DNA of 62,892 nucleotides, taken from the NCBI RefSeq assembly GCF_003390925.1, contig NZ_QUBS01000013.1, positions 1-62,892 on the forward strand, read 5' to 3'. This document shows positions 25,956 to 33,757 of this stretch, one piece after another. Origin of the DNA: Trinickia diaoshuihuensis. GTDB lineage: Bacteria; Pseudomonadota; Gammaproteobacteria; Burkholderiales; Burkholderiaceae. Under the pieces are notes generated by a model, which ran no database searches, was not told where the DNA came from, and saw only the letters and a list, made by a program, of their open reading frames with translations. A program made the position numbers and the translations under genes. The stretch's first letter is position 1. The number at the start of each line of letters is the position of its first letter.

Positions 25956-27791
25956 ATGGACGACCTCCTTCCCGAGTACGAGCGCGAGCTGGCCGTGCTA
26001 CGCCAGTCGCTCGGCGAATTCGCCGAGCGCTACCCGAAAGCCGCTGCGCGCCTAGCCATCTCGGGCCAATCCTCGCAGGATCCCCATGTCGAGCGGCTCA
26101 TACAATCGGCTGCATTGCTCAACGCAAGAGCCGCCGCGCGTCTTGACGATGCATGCCCGGAATTGCCCGCGGCCATGCTCGAGATCCTCTATCCGGAGTA
26201 TCTACGGCCGTTTCCATCGTGTTCGATCGCGCGTTTCGAGGGCACTGCGGCGATCGCCAAACTTACCCAACCACTCACCATCAAACGCGGTACCCAACTC
26301 AAGACACGCGCGAGCGAATACTTATTCCGCACGGTCTACGATGTGGTGTTAGCACCGCTTCGAATCGCGCGGGCGCGCTACGCGCCGGCCACGGCCGCAC
26401 CGGGGAATGTGCGGCTATGCGAAGACTCCACGGCCATCGTTTCGATCACATTCGCCGCGCTTGCGGGCGGTACCGCACTCGACAGTAAGACCCCCAAACG
26501 CGCTCGCGTTTTCGTGGACGGCACGCGCCGCATGGTTGCCGCAACGATCGATACGCTCTTGCTGCGTGCACCGAACGCCTTCGTCGAAGCCGACGAGAGC
26601 GGAACATGGATTGCACTGGACGCCGTCCCTCTATCCGGATGCGGCTACTCCTACGGTGAATCGCTGATCGAGCGCCGCGACGCGAGCCAGTCGCAGTTTC
26701 GCGTGCTGCTCGAATATTTTGCCTTTCCGGAGAAATTCGATTTCCTCGACTTCGACCTAGCAGCGCTCATGCGTGCGGCGGGCCGTTGCAACAGCGTCAC
26801 GCTCCATCTTCCCATCAAAGATCTGTCGACTGACAGCGCGACCGCTCAATGTCTGCGGCACTTGGATGCGACGAACTTTAAATTGTCCTGCACGCCGGTC
26901 ATCAACTTATTCGACTGTGCTTCGGAGCCGGTTCCAGTCGAGAAGATGGACTTTCCGATCTTCCCTGTCGTGCCCGGCACATTGAACGCCGCGAGCGCGC
27001 ATGTATATGGCATCGAGGCAGTCCGGCTTCTGGAAGCCAGGCCGGAGGGCGCGATTGCAAGAAACGTCGAACCGTACCATTCGTTGTTCCACCATACTGC
27101 CCAGGGCGGGCCCATCGCCTTTTGGGAGGCGCAGCGCGATGGCCGCCTCGCGGAGCTGCTGCCCGGCCATGACATGGTCCTTTCGCTCGTCGATTCGAGC
27201 GGTCAATTGACGAAGGCAACCGGCAAGCAGATCGAGATCGATCTAACCTGTACGAACGGCAATCTGCCTTCAAGGATGCGAATCGGCAATCGGAACGGGG
27301 ACCTTCTTCATACGAACGAATCGATGGCCGGGCGCGTATCGATGTTGCGCGCGCCGACGCAAAGCGCCATGCGGCCGAATGCATTGCGTCACCTGTGGGA
27401 CATCGTCGGAATGATGTCCGCGCACGCGTTAAGTTTGAGTCCGGCCGGATTGCCGGCCTTTAAGAAGCTCATGGCGGCGCACGTCTGTACGCATTCGTCC
27501 ATTGCCATGCGGCACATCGATAGCATGATGCACCTCGCGCGCGAGTCGGCGCTCGAATGGATGCCCATGGAGCCGCAGCCGATGCTGATGCGCGGCGTGC
27601 GCGTTCGCTTGGCAGTCGACGACAACCAACTCGGCGACTGTGCAATCGCTTCGTTCGCTCGCGTATTCGAGACCATTCTTCGGCATTTCGTGCCCGCGAA
27701 CGGTTTCGTGCAACTGATGGTGATATCGGGGCAAAGCGGTGCGCAGCTCGTCGAGGGGCGCCCTTTGCCCGGCGCGCTAGGAGTTGTTTGA
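25956..27791 (+). CDS. tssF: Type VI baseplate protein TssF
   Basis: A 611-aa baseplate wedge subunit. The N-terminus LLPEYERELAVLRQSLGEFAERYPKAAARL and the following DPHVERLIQS are the classic TssF opening, and length is normal for the family. TssF works with TssG and TssK in the wedge, but neither neighbour is present: the next gene is on the other strand. An intact baseplate gene at the end of an orphan vgrG island is unusual and suggests either a remnant of a larger locus or a dedicated paralogue. Confidence 0.93.
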   Translation: MDDLLPEYERELAVLRQSLGEFAERYPKAAARLAISGQSSQDPHVERLIQSAALLNARAAARLDDACPELPAAMLEILYPEYLRPFPSCSIARFEGTAAIAKLTQPLTIKRGTQLKTRASEYLFRTVYDVVLAPLRIARARYAPATAAPGNVRLCEDSTAIVSITFAALAGGTALDSKTPKRARVFVDGTRRMVAATIDTLLLRAPNAFVEADESGTWIALDAVPLSGCGYSYGESLIERRDASQSQFRVLLEYFAFPEKFDFLDFDLAALMRAAGRCNSVTLHLPIKDLSTDSATAQCLRHLDATNFKLSCTPVINLFDCASEPVPVEKMDFPIFPVVPGTLNAASAHVYGIEAVRLLEARPEGAIARNVEPYHSLFHHTAQGGPIAFWEAQRDGRLAELLPGHDMVLSLVDSSGQLTKATGKQIEIDLTCTNGNLPSRMRIGNRNGDLLHTNESMAGRVSMLRAPTQSAMRPNALRHLWDIVGMMSAHALSLSPAGLPAFKKLMAAHVCTHSSIAMRHIDSMMHLARESALEWMPMEPQPMLMRGVRVRLAVDDNQLGDCAIASFARVFETILRHFVPANGFVQLMVISGQSGAQLVEGRPLPGALGVV

Positions 27792-27823
27792 TCCCGAGGC
27801 CGCAACCGTCACGAGGCCGACCA

Positions 27824-28072
27824 TCAATGCTGCTGCTCCGCACACGCGGGATTGAAGACGCGCTGAGTCGACGCGGGATTGTTCGCCAACTTACCGGCCG
27901 GACGCCTTGGCCGGCTGACGAGTTCGCCGCCGCAATTCGGGCACTTACCCTTTAGCACGTCCTTCGCGCATTCAACGCAGAATGTACATTCGAAGGAGCA
28001 AATGAGTGCGTCGGCCGTCTCGGGCGGCAAATCTTTGTCGCAGCATTCACATCCGGGTCTGAGTTCGAGCAT
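27824..28072 (-). CDS. DUF1272 cysteine-rich small protein
   Basis: An 82-aa protein with paired cysteines in the order CECC, C-FEC-FCVEC, CPNC, the arrangement of DUF1272 zinc-ribbon-like proteins of unknown function. The ATG at 28072 is preceded by GGAG; the longer frame upstream lacks support. The tail (RRPAGKLANNPASTQRVF) is basic. It is isolated between tssF and a chemoreceptor, transcribed opposite to tssF. Confidence 0.8.
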   Translation of the reverse strand: MLELRPGCECCDKDLPPETADALICSFECTFCVECAKDVLKGKCPNCGGELVSRPRRPAGKLANNPASTQRVFNPACAEQQH

Positions 28073-28279
28073 CGGGTTCTCCGTCGAGCATGGGCGAGCA
28101 AGTGACAAGACGCATGCTTGCGTTGGCCGCCATAGCATGCGCCTCGGTCAGGCATTCTACTTATCCATTGCATTTTGCAGGCGCAGTTCGCGCCGTCAAA
28201 AACCGACAAACAGCAGCCTCGGAACGTATTCCATCCTTCACCATGGTCTGCCCCGTGTGTCGCCGCGACAGCGAGAGAT

Positions 28280-29869
28280 CTAGCCTCGGCCGCCGGCCGA
28301 ACCATCCAGCCGGAACAGCGAAACCGCCTCGTTCAACCGCCGCCCTTGGTCCTCGAGGGATTTCGACGCGGCCGCCGCCTCCTCGACCAGCGCGGCGTTT
28401 TGCTGGGTCACTTCGTCCATCTGTGTGATGGCCTGGTTGACCTGTTCGATACCGCGGCTCTGTTCCGTCGATGCCGCTGCGATTTCGCCCATGATGTCGG
28501 TCACGCGGCCGATCGCGTGAGTCACTTCCGACATCGTTTTGCCCGCATCATCGACGAGCGCCGAACCATCGCGGATTTTTTGCACGGACGCATTGATCAG
28601 ATCTTTGATCTCTTTAGCCGCACTGGATGAACGCTGAGCGAGGCTGCGCACTTCGCTGGCGACCACCGCGAAGCCACGCCCTTGCTCGCCGGCACGGGCC
28701 GCTTCGACCGCCGCGTTGAGCGCGAGAATATTGGTTTGGAATGCGATCCCTTCGATGATGCCGGTAATGTCTGCGATCTTGGTGGAACTGGCGCTGATTT
28801 CGCCCATGGTCTCGACGACCTGGCCGACCACTTGATTACCTCTCCCCGCGATATCCGAGGCGTTAGCCGATAGCGAACTCGCTTGGTGCGCGTTCTCTGC
28901 GTTCTGCTTCACGGTCGAGGTCAGTTCCTCCATGCTCGCGGCGGTTTCCTGCAATGAAGAAGCTTGCTGTTCGGTGCGCGAGGAAAGGTCGACATTGCCC
29001 GAGGCGATTTCGCTGGAGCCCGTGGCGATCCCGTCGGCAGCGGTGCGAACTTGACTAATGAGACAGACGAGGCTGGCTTGCATCTCGCCCATCGAGGCAA
29101 GCACGCTTCCTGACGGGGCATCTTGCGCTCCCGGCACAGGGCTCAAATCTCCGCCCGCGACTCGCCGCGTCACTTCGCCGAGCGTTGCCGGCTCGGCCCC
29201 GAGCGCGCGCAATATGCCCCGAGTGATGATCGTCCCCGCGACGGCGGCGACGATGACGGCGAGCAGGCTGATCGTGATCAGCATATTGCGTTGGCTCGCA
29301 AATTCATCCGCCGACTGTTGGACCAATTGCACCGCGTGCTCGCGTGTGAAGTCGACGTAGTCGTTGGATGCCTTCACGAGCGCCGACAGGAGCGGTCTGC
29401 ACTTGGTGCCGATTTCGGCAATGGCGGCATCGCGCTGATTGTCCAATGCGAGGCGATTGATATCCAACGCGACGGGGCGGTAGAGTGCCTCGATCCGGGG
29501 CAGTTCGGCGGCCAAGCTTTTGCCTTTCTCGCTCATATCGGAAGCATTGGCGACCAACGCATTGAACTTTTCCAAGTTGATTTCGACTCGGTGTTCGGCA
29601 TCGGTTACCGCGGCCTTTTCTATCTCGACGTCTGCGGGCGTCGTAACCAGAACGAGATTTCGTACCGCCATCGCGCGATCGTCCACCGCGGTACGTACGG
29701 CTTGCGCCGCCTCGGCGCGTGCGTTGATGCCGCTGATGTAGCCCGAGAAGCGGTCGTGCGCGTCGTTCAGCGCTTTCAACGACAGCGCCGAGACGATCAA
29801 TACGATAAGGGCCAAGATGGCGAATGCTCCGGTGAGCTTCGTTCTTACGGGTACGTGATTCCAATTCAT
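28280..29869 (-). CDS. Methyl-accepting chemotaxis protein (4HB type)
   Basis: A 529-aa inner-membrane chemoreceptor. The first helix is residues 12-34, a four-helix-bundle periplasmic domain spans about 35-190, the second helix about 193-215 leads into HAMP, and the cytoplasmic hairpin contains [34 protein letters not shown], the CheA/CheW contact tip (in this protein as two adjoining segments of the invariant region). Start ATG at 29869 gives the canonical MNWN...VRTKLTGAF opening. No CheR-tethering pentapeptide is seen at the C-terminus (ends SAGGRG). Ligand unknown. Confidence 0.93.
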   Translation of the reverse strand: MNWNHVPVRTKLTGAFAILALIVLIVSALSLKALNDAHDRFSGYISGINARAEAAQAVRTAVDDRAMAVRNLVLVTTPADVEIEKAAVTDAEHRVEINLEKFNALVANASDMSEKGKSLAAELPRIEALYRPVALDINRLALDNQRDAAIAEIGTKCRPLLSALVKASNDYVDFTREHAVQLVQQSADEFASQRNMLITISLLAVIVAAVAGTIITRGILRALGAEPATLGEVTRRVAGGDLSPVPGAQDAPSGSVLASMGEMQASLVCLISQVRTAADGIATGSSEIASGNVDLSSRTEQQASSLQETAASMEELTSTVKQNAENAHQASSLSANASDIAGRGNQVVGQVVETMGEISASSTKIADITGIIEGIAFQTNILALNAAVEAARAGEQGRGFAVVASEVRSLAQRSSSAAKEIKDLINASVQKIRDGSALVDDAGKTMSEVTHAIGRVTDIMGEIAAASTEQSRGIEQVNQAITQMDEVTQQNAALVEEAAAASKSLEDQGRRLNEAVSLFRLDGSAGGRG

Positions 29870-30220
29870 GTTTCTCGATTCCAGTGAGCTAAAGGCAATA
29901 AACCCAGGCACGGACGATTCCATTGGCGATGTCCGCGTCGCAGAGGTATGCGTCCAAGCAATTCGAGAAATCGCATGCTCGCGCACCGTCCTTCCGGTTC
30001 TACGGCGGTGATTCGGTGTGCTGAAGTGGGTCTAGACCTGAGCGTTAGGACGCAAACGTTGGCGCGGCATTGTATTTTTCTATCGAATGAAGTGATCCGG
30101 TTGGCCACAACGTTCGCCCGTAAGGGCCGCCCGGGGAAACCCGATAGCCTTTCGACAGGGATGGAATAAAGTGACCGGTGTACCGTTTATTTCATATCCC
30201 TCGACCGTCAGGAGGCGGAC
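29870..30220. other. Intergenic region between divergent chemoreceptor and lipoprotein genes
   Basis: About 350 bases with no convincing gene. It must carry promoters for the chemoreceptor (minus) and the lipoprotein/ECF unit (plus). GGAGG at about 30211 serves the lipoprotein start. I could not find an ECF-type -35/-10 pair with acceptable spacing. Confidence 0.5.
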
Positions 30221-30379
30221 ATGAAATCGATACGGATGCTGTCAGTCGTGCTCGCGGTGCTCTCGCTCGCGCTATCCATGGGCTGTATGTCCTCGGGCGC
30301 GCCCGATTCGTCTTGGCATTCGTCGAGCGGCGCCAGCGATGGCTCAGGCGGCAGTGGCGGTGGGAGCGGCGGTTATTGA
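30221..30379 (+). CDS. Small glycine/serine-rich lipoprotein
   Basis: A 52-aa predicted lipoprotein beginning MKSIRMLSVVLAVLSLALSM with a lipobox-like LSMGC (Cys22), then a short mature tail that is serine-rich and ends GSGGSGGGSGGY. GGAGG lies five bases before the ATG. It is 21 bases upstream of the ECF sigma gene, so it may be part of that unit and could act as an envelope component or signal. Similar short Gly/Ser-tailed lipoproteins occur beside ECF genes in Burkholderiaceae, but no function is known to me. Confidence 0.65.
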   Translation: MKSIRMLSVVLAVLSLALSMGCMSSGAPDSSWHSSSGASDGSGGSGGGSGGY

Positions 30380-30400
30380 GCTCTGCGCCATCCGCGGCTT

Positions 30401-30922
30401 ATGAGCTTCGAGGCAGAGGTGGTCGGGTGGCTACCGCAGTTGCGGCGGTATGCGCGCGCGCTGACGGGCGACCCCGCGTGGGCGGACGATTTGGTTCAAG
30501 ACACGGCGGAGCGTGCGCTCACTCGCATGCGCGCTTTTCGTACCGGTACCAATCTGCGTGCGTGGCTGCTCACGATATTGCGCCATTTGTATATCGACCA
30601 ACTGCGCGCCCGCCGCGAATTCGCCGTCGATGACGAAGATGCGCCGTGGCACGCGCTCGAAGCCCCTTCCGGCCAAGTCGATTCGCTCGTGCTGCGCGAC
30701 GTGCAACGGATGCTGTACCGGCTACCCTTCGAGCAACGGGAAGCTCTCTTGCTCGTCTGCGTCGAGGAGTTGAGCTACCAAGAGGTGTCGGCCGTGCTCG
30801 ATGTGCCGGTCGGCACGGTGATGTCCCGGCTTTCGCGCGCGAGAGAGCACATGCGGTCGCTGCTGGCGGACGGCTCGCATAGACACCCTGCCGCGCTAAA
30901 GGCTGTGAGGAATACGTCATGA
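30401..30922 (+). CDS. ECF-type RNA polymerase sigma factor
   Basis: A 173-aa group IV sigma factor. Region 2 is seen in YARALTGDPAWADDLVQDTAERAL...LRAWLLTILRHLYIDQLR (in two segments) and region 4 in LPFEQREALLLVCVEELSY followed by the helix-turn-helix VLDVPVGTVMSRLSRAR. It overlaps the next gene by ATGA, and that gene encodes a membrane anti-sigma factor, the normal pairing. The regulon is unknown; autoregulation of the cluster is likely. Confidence 0.92.
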   Translation: MSFEAEVVGWLPQLRRYARALTGDPAWADDLVQDTAERALTRMRAFRTGTNLRAWLLTILRHLYIDQLRARREFAVDDEDAPWHALEAPSGQVDSLVLRDVQRMLYRLPFEQREALLLVCVEELSYQEVSAVLDVPVGTVMSRLSRAREHMRSLLADGSHRHPAALKAVRNTS

Positions 30923-31716
30923 CCGGCGAAACGAACGTCACGCCCACCGACGGCCTCAGCCAATCCGAACTGGACGCCCTATCGGCGTTCGTGGACGGCG
31001 AGTTGCCCGAAGGCGAGCGCCGGGTTGTCGCCGAGCGCCTCGGTGCCGATCCACGCGCGGCCGCTTACGTCACGCACTTGCGCGCTCAGCGAGCGGCGTT
31101 GCGTGCGTTGTTTGCCGATCCGGCGGCGCAAACGAGCGGTCCATGCATCGTGCTGCGCGTCCGTACGCCCTGGTGGCGGCACGCGATGCTCGGGGCCGGC
31201 TCGCTCGCTGCCGGCGCGGCGCTCGTTTGGTTCGCCGGTGTGTTGGAGACCTCCCACTCGCTTTCCATGACCCCAAGCGCGTTCGCTCGGCAGGCCGACC
31301 TCGCGTACGCGCTTTACGCGCCCGAACAGGAGCATGCGGTCGAGGTGGCCGCCACGCGCGAGGGAACCGTCGTCAGTTGGCTTTCGAAACGTTTGAATCG
31401 CCCGCTGTCCGTGCCGTCGCTCACGGAGTACGGGTACTCGTTCCTCGGCGGTCGGCTGCTGCCCGGCATCGCCGGTCCGGCCGCGCAATTCATGTACGAA
31501 AACGGGCGCGGTGAGCGCCTCGCGCTGTATATCAGCGCCGCGTCGCATACGGAGGCGCCGGTGCGGCTGTTGCGCGACGGCGATCGCCGCACCTTTTATT
31601 GGGCGACCCGCCAGACGGCGTATGCGCTTTCTGGCGACATGGCCGACGACCGTCTACGCGAGATCGCCGTCGACGTTTGCGGCGACTTGGGCGGACACCC
31701 CGAGCAGTGGCGATAG
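30919..31716 (+). CDS. Transmembrane anti-sigma factor
   Basis: A 265-aa single-pass regulator of the upstream ECF sigma. The N-terminal cytoplasmic part (LSAFVDGELPEGERRVVAERLGADPRAAAYV) resembles the RsiW/RseA-type anti-sigma domain but lacks the HxxxCxxC zinc motif. One helix lies at about residues 90-108 (MLGAGSLAAGAALVWFAG), followed by a periplasmic domain. Translational coupling to the sigma gene ensures stoichiometric production. Confidence 0.88.
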   Translation: MTGETNVTPTDGLSQSELDALSAFVDGELPEGERRVVAERLGADPRAAAYVTHLRAQRAALRALFADPAAQTSGPCIVLRVRTPWWRHAMLGAGSLAAGAALVWFAGVLETSHSLSMTPSAFARQADLAYALYAPEQEHAVEVAATREGTVVSWLSKRLNRPLSVPSLTEYGYSFLGGRLLPGIAGPAAQFMYENGRGERLALYISAASHTEAPVRLLRDGDRRTFYWATRQTAYALSGDMADDRLREIAVDVCGDLGGHPEQWR

Positions 31717-31792
31717 AGGTCGCGCCACGGGGCGCGCGGCGATTCGCTTGATCGGCATCAACCTTCAACCACCTCATAGATAGAGGCCAATC

Positions 31793-32155
31793 ATGATCAA
31801 AGTCATACTTTGCGTGCTTGCCTGCGCCGCGTCGGCTGCGTCGTACGCCGAATCGCCAAAGGTGCAGGGCGGCATGATCGTCGACGATGACGGCATGACG
31901 TTATACACGTTCGACCGGGACACGGCGCCGGGCGCGAGCGCTTGCACCGGCGGTTGCGCGGCGATTTGGCCCGCCGCGATCGCCGATTCGTACGACAAGC
32001 CGAGCGGGGACTGGGGGCTCATCGCCGCCGCACAGGGTAAGCATCAGTGGACCTATAAGGGGCATCCGCTTTATCGCTTCTCGGGTGACAAAGCCGCCGG
32101 GCAGAAGAACGGCGACGGGGTGAAGGGAATCTGGCACGTCGCGCGGCCCGGTTAG
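31793..32155 (+). CDS. Secreted COG4315-type repeat protein
   Basis: A 120-aa exported protein: signal peptide MIKVILCVLACAASAASYA, then two copies of the lipoprotein-repeat motif (MTLYTFDRDTAPGASACTGGCAAIWP and HPLYRFSGDKAAGQKNGDG, each in the form LY.F..D). Proteins of this family are frequent companions of ECF/anti-sigma pairs, and their function is unknown, possibly periplasmic redox or heme-related. It is 76 bases after the anti-sigma gene and plausibly a member of the regulon. Confidence 0.8.
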   Translation: MIKVILCVLACAASAASYAESPKVQGGMIVDDDGMTLYTFDRDTAPGASACTGGCAAIWPAAIADSYDKPSGDWGLIAAAQGKHQWTYKGHPLYRFSGDKAAGQKNGDGVKGIWHVARPG

Positions 32156-32177
32156 CCGGTTCGTCGAGCGCCGGTCT

Positions 32178-33110
32178 TCAGGCGCTGCTTTCCAAGCTTT
32201 CGAAGCCATCCGCCTCTTCGAATGCCAACGCTTGCCTGGCCGAAAACGTGACGAATTCCGTGACGCGTCGGGCGAGCGGTGGCTCGCGCCGCCAGTGATG
32301 CCAATACAGCGGCACGCGCAGCGGGGAGAACGGGGCGAGATCGACCAGCCGCCCCGATGCAAGTAAAGCTTGAATATGATCCGAAGGCACGACACCATAA
32401 CCGCAACCCATCTCTATCGCCCGTAACAACGCACTCGATGACGGAAAATAGTGTTTGACGTAGCGCTCCACCTCTACGCCGAACTGCGTCTTGAGAAATT
32501 TATCGTGTAGCGCGTCTTTTCGGTTGAATACGATCGCCGGGGCCGAGACGGCCTCATGCAACCTCAATCGATGCGGAAAATACTTTTGCGCGAAAGCCGG
32601 CGTCGCAACGCACCGATAGATCATTTCCCCTAGACGTACGGCTTCGAATCCTTGTGCGGGTTTAGGTTCGGTGCTGATGCAGCCGATGACCTCGCCTCTT
32701 AAAAGCATCGGCCACGTATGATCTTGATCCTCGACGATGATTTCCAGCGCGACCGGCAATGCCTCGAGCAATCTCGCGGAACACACACCGAACCACGTCT
32801 CCAATGAGTCTGCGCTGACCGCGACCGCCAACCGCGCGCGTTCGTCACCGCTTTCGGCGGGGGCAAGCTGACGTCGGACCTCGAGTTCCAGCAATGCCAC
32901 GGCCTTCGCGTGGCGTAATAGCGTTTCTCCCGCAATAGTCGGTCTAATTGGACGGTCGCGTATCAATAACACGGCGGATACCGCTTCCTCGAGTAATTTG
33001 ATTCGTTGCGATATCGCCCCACGCGTGATGCTCAACGTTGCCGCGGCGCGCTCAAAGCTTTGTTGTTCAACGACGGCTACGAATGCTTCCAATTGATCCC
33101 GATCAAGCAC
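32178..33110 (-). CDS. LysR-family regulator, ArgP-like
   Basis: A 310-aa LysR regulator with an N-terminal winged helix (DQLEAFVAVVEQQSFERAAATLSITRGAISQRIKLLEE) that closely tracks the ArgP/IciA subgroup, including ISQRIK and the RP-PT motif after it. ArgP controls lysine/arginine export and related genes. A GTG at 33110 has AGGAG five bases upstream. No lysE exporter adjoins it. It is divergent from the accessory metabolic operon that starts 650 bases away and might regulate it, though GntR at the far end is an equal candidate. Confidence 0.85.
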   Translation of the reverse strand: MLDRDQLEAFVAVVEQQSFERAAATLSITRGAISQRIKLLEEAVSAVLLIRDRPIRPTIAGETLLRHAKAVALLELEVRRQLAPAESGDERARLAVAVSADSLETWFGVCSARLLEALPVALEIIVEDQDHTWPMLLRGEVIGCISTEPKPAQGFEAVRLGEMIYRCVATPAFAQKYFPHRLRLHEAVSAPAIVFNRKDALHDKFLKTQFGVEVERYVKHYFPSSSALLRAIEMGCGYGVVPSDHIQALLASGRLVDLAPFSPLRVPLYWHHWRREPPLARRVTEFVTFSARQALAFEEADGFESLESSA

Positions 33111-33757
33111 GCTCGCTCCTTTCCAGGTTAATTGCAGAAGTTCGACTGCGACTTGCGAGACTGACAGAGCTGTTTGCACCGATTAAAGGCGATTGGGATG
33201 AGGGAACTGACTATAACCGCAATTTACAGGCGGGTCTGATCAGTGACGCCGGTGCGAAGTTCCATCGATTCGAACAGGGCTCTGTGAAAACGAAAGAGTT
33301 CAAACTTATGCGCTTCGGTTAGAAAAATAGGCGCTCGTTCAAAAAAATTGAGAGCTGAATTTCGTTAAGAAAGACGGTGATAGGATTCCCTCGAACTTGC
33401 TGCGCTGTAGAAGAAAACGAAACAACGAGACAACACCCGTGACCGCCGGCCGCCGGTCGTACGAGGCACCACCCTGAAACGAAAGAGCACGGAGTCCCTG
33501 TGTGCTAAGGGAATTCCCCGAGCATTGTTGCCAATCCTATTGATCCATCGGTGATGCCCCCGCCGATGGCATGAGTCGCCAAGGTTCTTGCGTGGACAGT
33601 CCGGAATGGACTGTCCGGCATCGATGTATTACCGATTCCACGCCTGCAAGCCTGCGTTGAAACCAGGGGGTGGCACGGCAGTTAATTTGGAACCCTGAAC
33701 AAGTATTTTGAATGCACCGATCATCGTTTCGCCATCTTGCTCATTAAGGAAGAAAGT
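33111..33757. other. Long intergenic leader ahead of the accessory operon
   Basis: About 650 bases without a convincing gene; the plus-strand frame at 33038-33322 overlaps lysR antisense and has no coding character. It should hold the promoters for lysR and for the operon starting at 33758. AAGGA at about 33746 serves the first operon gene. The last 250 bases contain several perfect inverted repeats described separately. Confidence 0.6.
33509..33616 (+). ncRNA. Candidate structured leader RNA (three perfect inverted repeats)
   Basis: Three perfect inverted repeats lie in about 110 bases: GGGAATTCCC (33509-33518), CCATCGG...CCGATGG (33545-33551/33563-33569, 11-base loop) and GGACAGTCC-GGAAT-GGACTGTCC (33594-33616). 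They sit 140-250 bases upstream of the first operon gene on the same strand. I do not recognise a known riboswitch class. Operators, a processed leader or an attenuator are all possible; no T-run follows the last hairpin. Confidence 0.4.

Noticed and set aside
30125-30160. GGGGAAACC followed by TTTCGACA as an ECF-type promoter before the lipoprotein gene
   Set aside because: The spacer is only about 11-12 bases, short of the 15-17 expected for ECF promoters.
33038-33322. 94-aa plus-strand open frame in the lysR upstream region
   Set aside because: It overlaps the start of lysR antisense and has no ribosome site or recognisable motif.
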